From CAYLSO01 sp964386525 (GTDB lineage Bacteria; Eisenbacteria; RBG-16-71-46; DASYSL01), in assembly GCA_964386525.1 (NCBI GenBank), contig CAYLSO010000014.1, positions 1-14,551 of the forward strand: a stretch of 14,551 nt of DNA, read 5' to 3'. Position 1 is the stretch's first letter. Each line of letters opens with the position of its first letter. The notes under the pieces are model-generated. The model was not told the DNA's origin. It did not search any database and saw only the letters and a list, made by a program, of their open reading frames with translations. Positions 13,384-14,551 of the stretch are shown piece by piece. Position numbers and translations under genes: made by a program.

Positions 13384-13640
13384 CCTTCGAGCCCAAGCAC
13401 CCCGGCATGGTCGAGCGCCGGCTGGCCGACCTGGTCCCCGGTGAGTCGGGAGTGATCGCCGGTATCTCCGGCGACCCGGCGATCGCGCGCCGCCTCATGG
13501 AGCTGGGCCTGGTGCCCGGCACGCCGGTCGAGGTCGTGCGCCTCGCCCCGCTCGGCGACCCGGTCGAGCTGCGCATCCGCCAGATCCATCTCTCCATCCG
13601 CCGCAGCGAGGCGAACCGCATCCGTGTCACGGAGGCCTGA
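13380..13640 (+). CDS. feoA: FeoA, ferrous iron transport accessory protein
   Basis: An 86-residue small SH3-like protein that assists FeoB-mediated Fe(II) uptake from the cytosolic side. The family pattern is clear: LADLVPGESGVIAGISGD, then RRLMELGLVPGTPVEVVRLAPLGDPVELRIRQIHLSIRRSEANRIRV. The GTG start overlaps the regulator stop by 4 nt, and the stop lies inside the beginning of feoB. The N-terminal PKHPGMVERR is a short extension. Length and gene order are typical. Confidence 0.93.
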   Translation: MTFEPKHPGMVERRLADLVPGESGVIAGISGDPAIARRLMELGLVPGTPVEVVRLAPLGDPVELRIRQIHLSIRRSEANRIRVTEA

Positions 13641-14551
13641 GGCCGGAGCGGGACCCGCGGCCGCCCTGCGGCCGGTGCCGCCGGCCGCCGGAGCGCCCGT
13701 CGCCGCCGCTGCGGCTGCGGCACGCTGCATCGCCATCCTCGGCAACCCCAACGCCGGCAAGTCCACGCTCTTCAACCAGCTCACCGGGCTGCGCCAGAAG
13801 GTCGGCAACTACCCGGGCGTGACGGTCGAGAAGAAGCTCGGCTACTGCGACCTGCCCTCCGGCCGGCGGGCCGAGCTCACCGACCTGCCGGGCAGCTACA
13901 GCCTGCACCCGGGCTCGCCGGATGAGGTCATCGTGCGCGACGTGCTGTTGGGGCTGCAACCCGACACGCCGCCGCCGGACCTCATCGTCTTCGTCGTCGA
14001 CGCCACGCACCTCGACCGCCACCTCTACCTGGCGCTGCAGGTGATCGACCTGGGGCGCCCCTTCCTCCTGGCGCTGAACATGATGGACGCCGCCGAGGAG
14101 CAGGGCATCCGGATCGACGAGGAGGCGCTGGCGCACCTGCTGGGCGTGCCGGTGATCGGCATCTCGGCGGCCCGCGGCACCGGGCTCGGCCGCTTGCGCC
14201 GCCTGATGGACCGCGAGGTCGAGCCCTCGACCCAGCGCTTCCGGCGCCGCCCGCCGCACGTCGAGCGCGTGCTGCAGAGCCTCGAATCGCGGTTGCCGCG
14301 CCACCCGCTGGTCCCCGACCGGGCGCGCGGCGACCTGGCGATGGCCCTGCTGCTCGACGACGGCGAGGACGACGCGCTCGCGCGCACCACGCCGCCCGAC
14401 GTGCTCGACGACCTGGGGATCCTGCGGCGGCGGCTCGACGCGATGGCGCCGGGGTGGCGCGCCGACGAGGTCGAGGGGCGCTACGAGGCGATCGGCGAGA
14501 TCCTCGAGCGCGCGCTGGTCGCGCCGGGGGAGAGGCGCGACGCCGTGCGCG
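13624..14551 (+). CDS. feoB: FeoB, ferrous iron transporter (5' part, continues past the window)
   Basis: The frame is open to the window end and covers about 309 residues, the cytosolic G-protein domain and its helical follow-on; the membrane part lies outside. G-motifs: G1 GNPNAGKST (residues 40-48), a G2 threonine in NYPGVTVE, G3 DLPGSYSL (87-94), G4 NMMD (152-155) and G5 SAARGTG (from 181). The protein drives GTP-dependent Fe(II) import at the inner membrane. The start is uncertain: GTG 13624 overlaps feoA by 17 nt and gives an Ala/Pro-rich 38-residue lead before the G domain, while GTG 13675 would give a shorter one. Neither has an ideal ribosome binding site, which is usual for coupled genes. 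Confidence 0.92.
   Translation, partial: MSRRPEAGAGPAAALRPVPPAAGAPVAAAAAAARCIAILGNPNAGKSTLFNQLTGLRQKVGNYPGVTVEKKLGYCDLPSGRRAELTDLPGSYSLHPGSPDEVIVRDVLLGLQPDTPPPDLIVFVVDATHLDRHLYLALQVIDLGRPFLLALNMMDAAEEQGIRIDEEALAHLLGVPVIGISAARGTGLGRLRRLMDREVEPSTQRFRRRPPHVERVLQSLESRLPRHPLVPDRARGDLAMALLLDDGEDDALARTTPPDVLDDLGILRRRLDAMAPGWRADEVEGRYEAIGEILERALVAPGERRDAVR

Overview
The window is very GC-rich (about 70% by eye) bacterial chromosome, densely packed, with third codon positions almost all G or C. Signal peptides, an acyl-ACP desaturase, a dtxR-feoA-feoB operon and lactate-dehydrogenase-like malate dehydrogenases fit an environmental Gram-negative lineage such as Acidobacteriota, Myxococcota or a candidate phylum; the sequence alone does not fix the phylum. 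I see no tRNA, rRNA, CRISPR array, insertion sequence or phage gene, and no gene-free stretch above 300 bases (the longest, 12557-12825, holds two hairpins and a probable operator).

Left arm, minus strand (6-2488): an acyl-ACP desaturase, a FabF-type ketosynthase and a small two-helix membrane protein read as one operon. A COG2907-type flavoprotein (2622-3962) diverges from it. Together they look like a fatty-acid desaturation or modification locus. A long GC hairpin separates the flavoprotein from a convergent two-gene minus unit (4959-4018): a short membrane protein with an ArsR-like N-terminus, and a membrane-anchored protein of unknown function.

Middle, plus strand (5111-11751): a secreted DUF4412-like protein, a compact CDF-like metal transporter, a small ORF, a tandem pair of malate dehydrogenase-like genes, a thioredoxin-TPR protein and a POT-like transporter. 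In the dehydrogenase pair the second gene is canonical, while the first has lost key catalytic residues.

The most striking feature is the thioredoxin-TPR gene (8831-10219). Its reading frame is interrupted only by one TGA, exactly where the first cysteine of the thioredoxin CxxC motif should be. A composite stem-loop with a perfect 9-bp outer stem (9068-9076 with 9109-9117) begins 6 nt after that TGA, as expected of a bacterial SECIS element. This is strong evidence for a selenoprotein with a UxxC active site. The small membrane protein at the left edge also meets a TGA (6-8) where I recall its family having Cys, so it may be a second selenoprotein.

Right arm, plus strand (11840-14551): a secreted helical protein made of two gapless 104-residue repeats with conserved His and Glu, then a DtxR-type regulator with an unusual Cys-rich tail, FeoA and the start of FeoB. 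An inverted repeat (12737-12752) upstream of the regulator is a candidate metal-responsive operator. The arm is consistent with ferrous iron uptake under iron-dependent repression.
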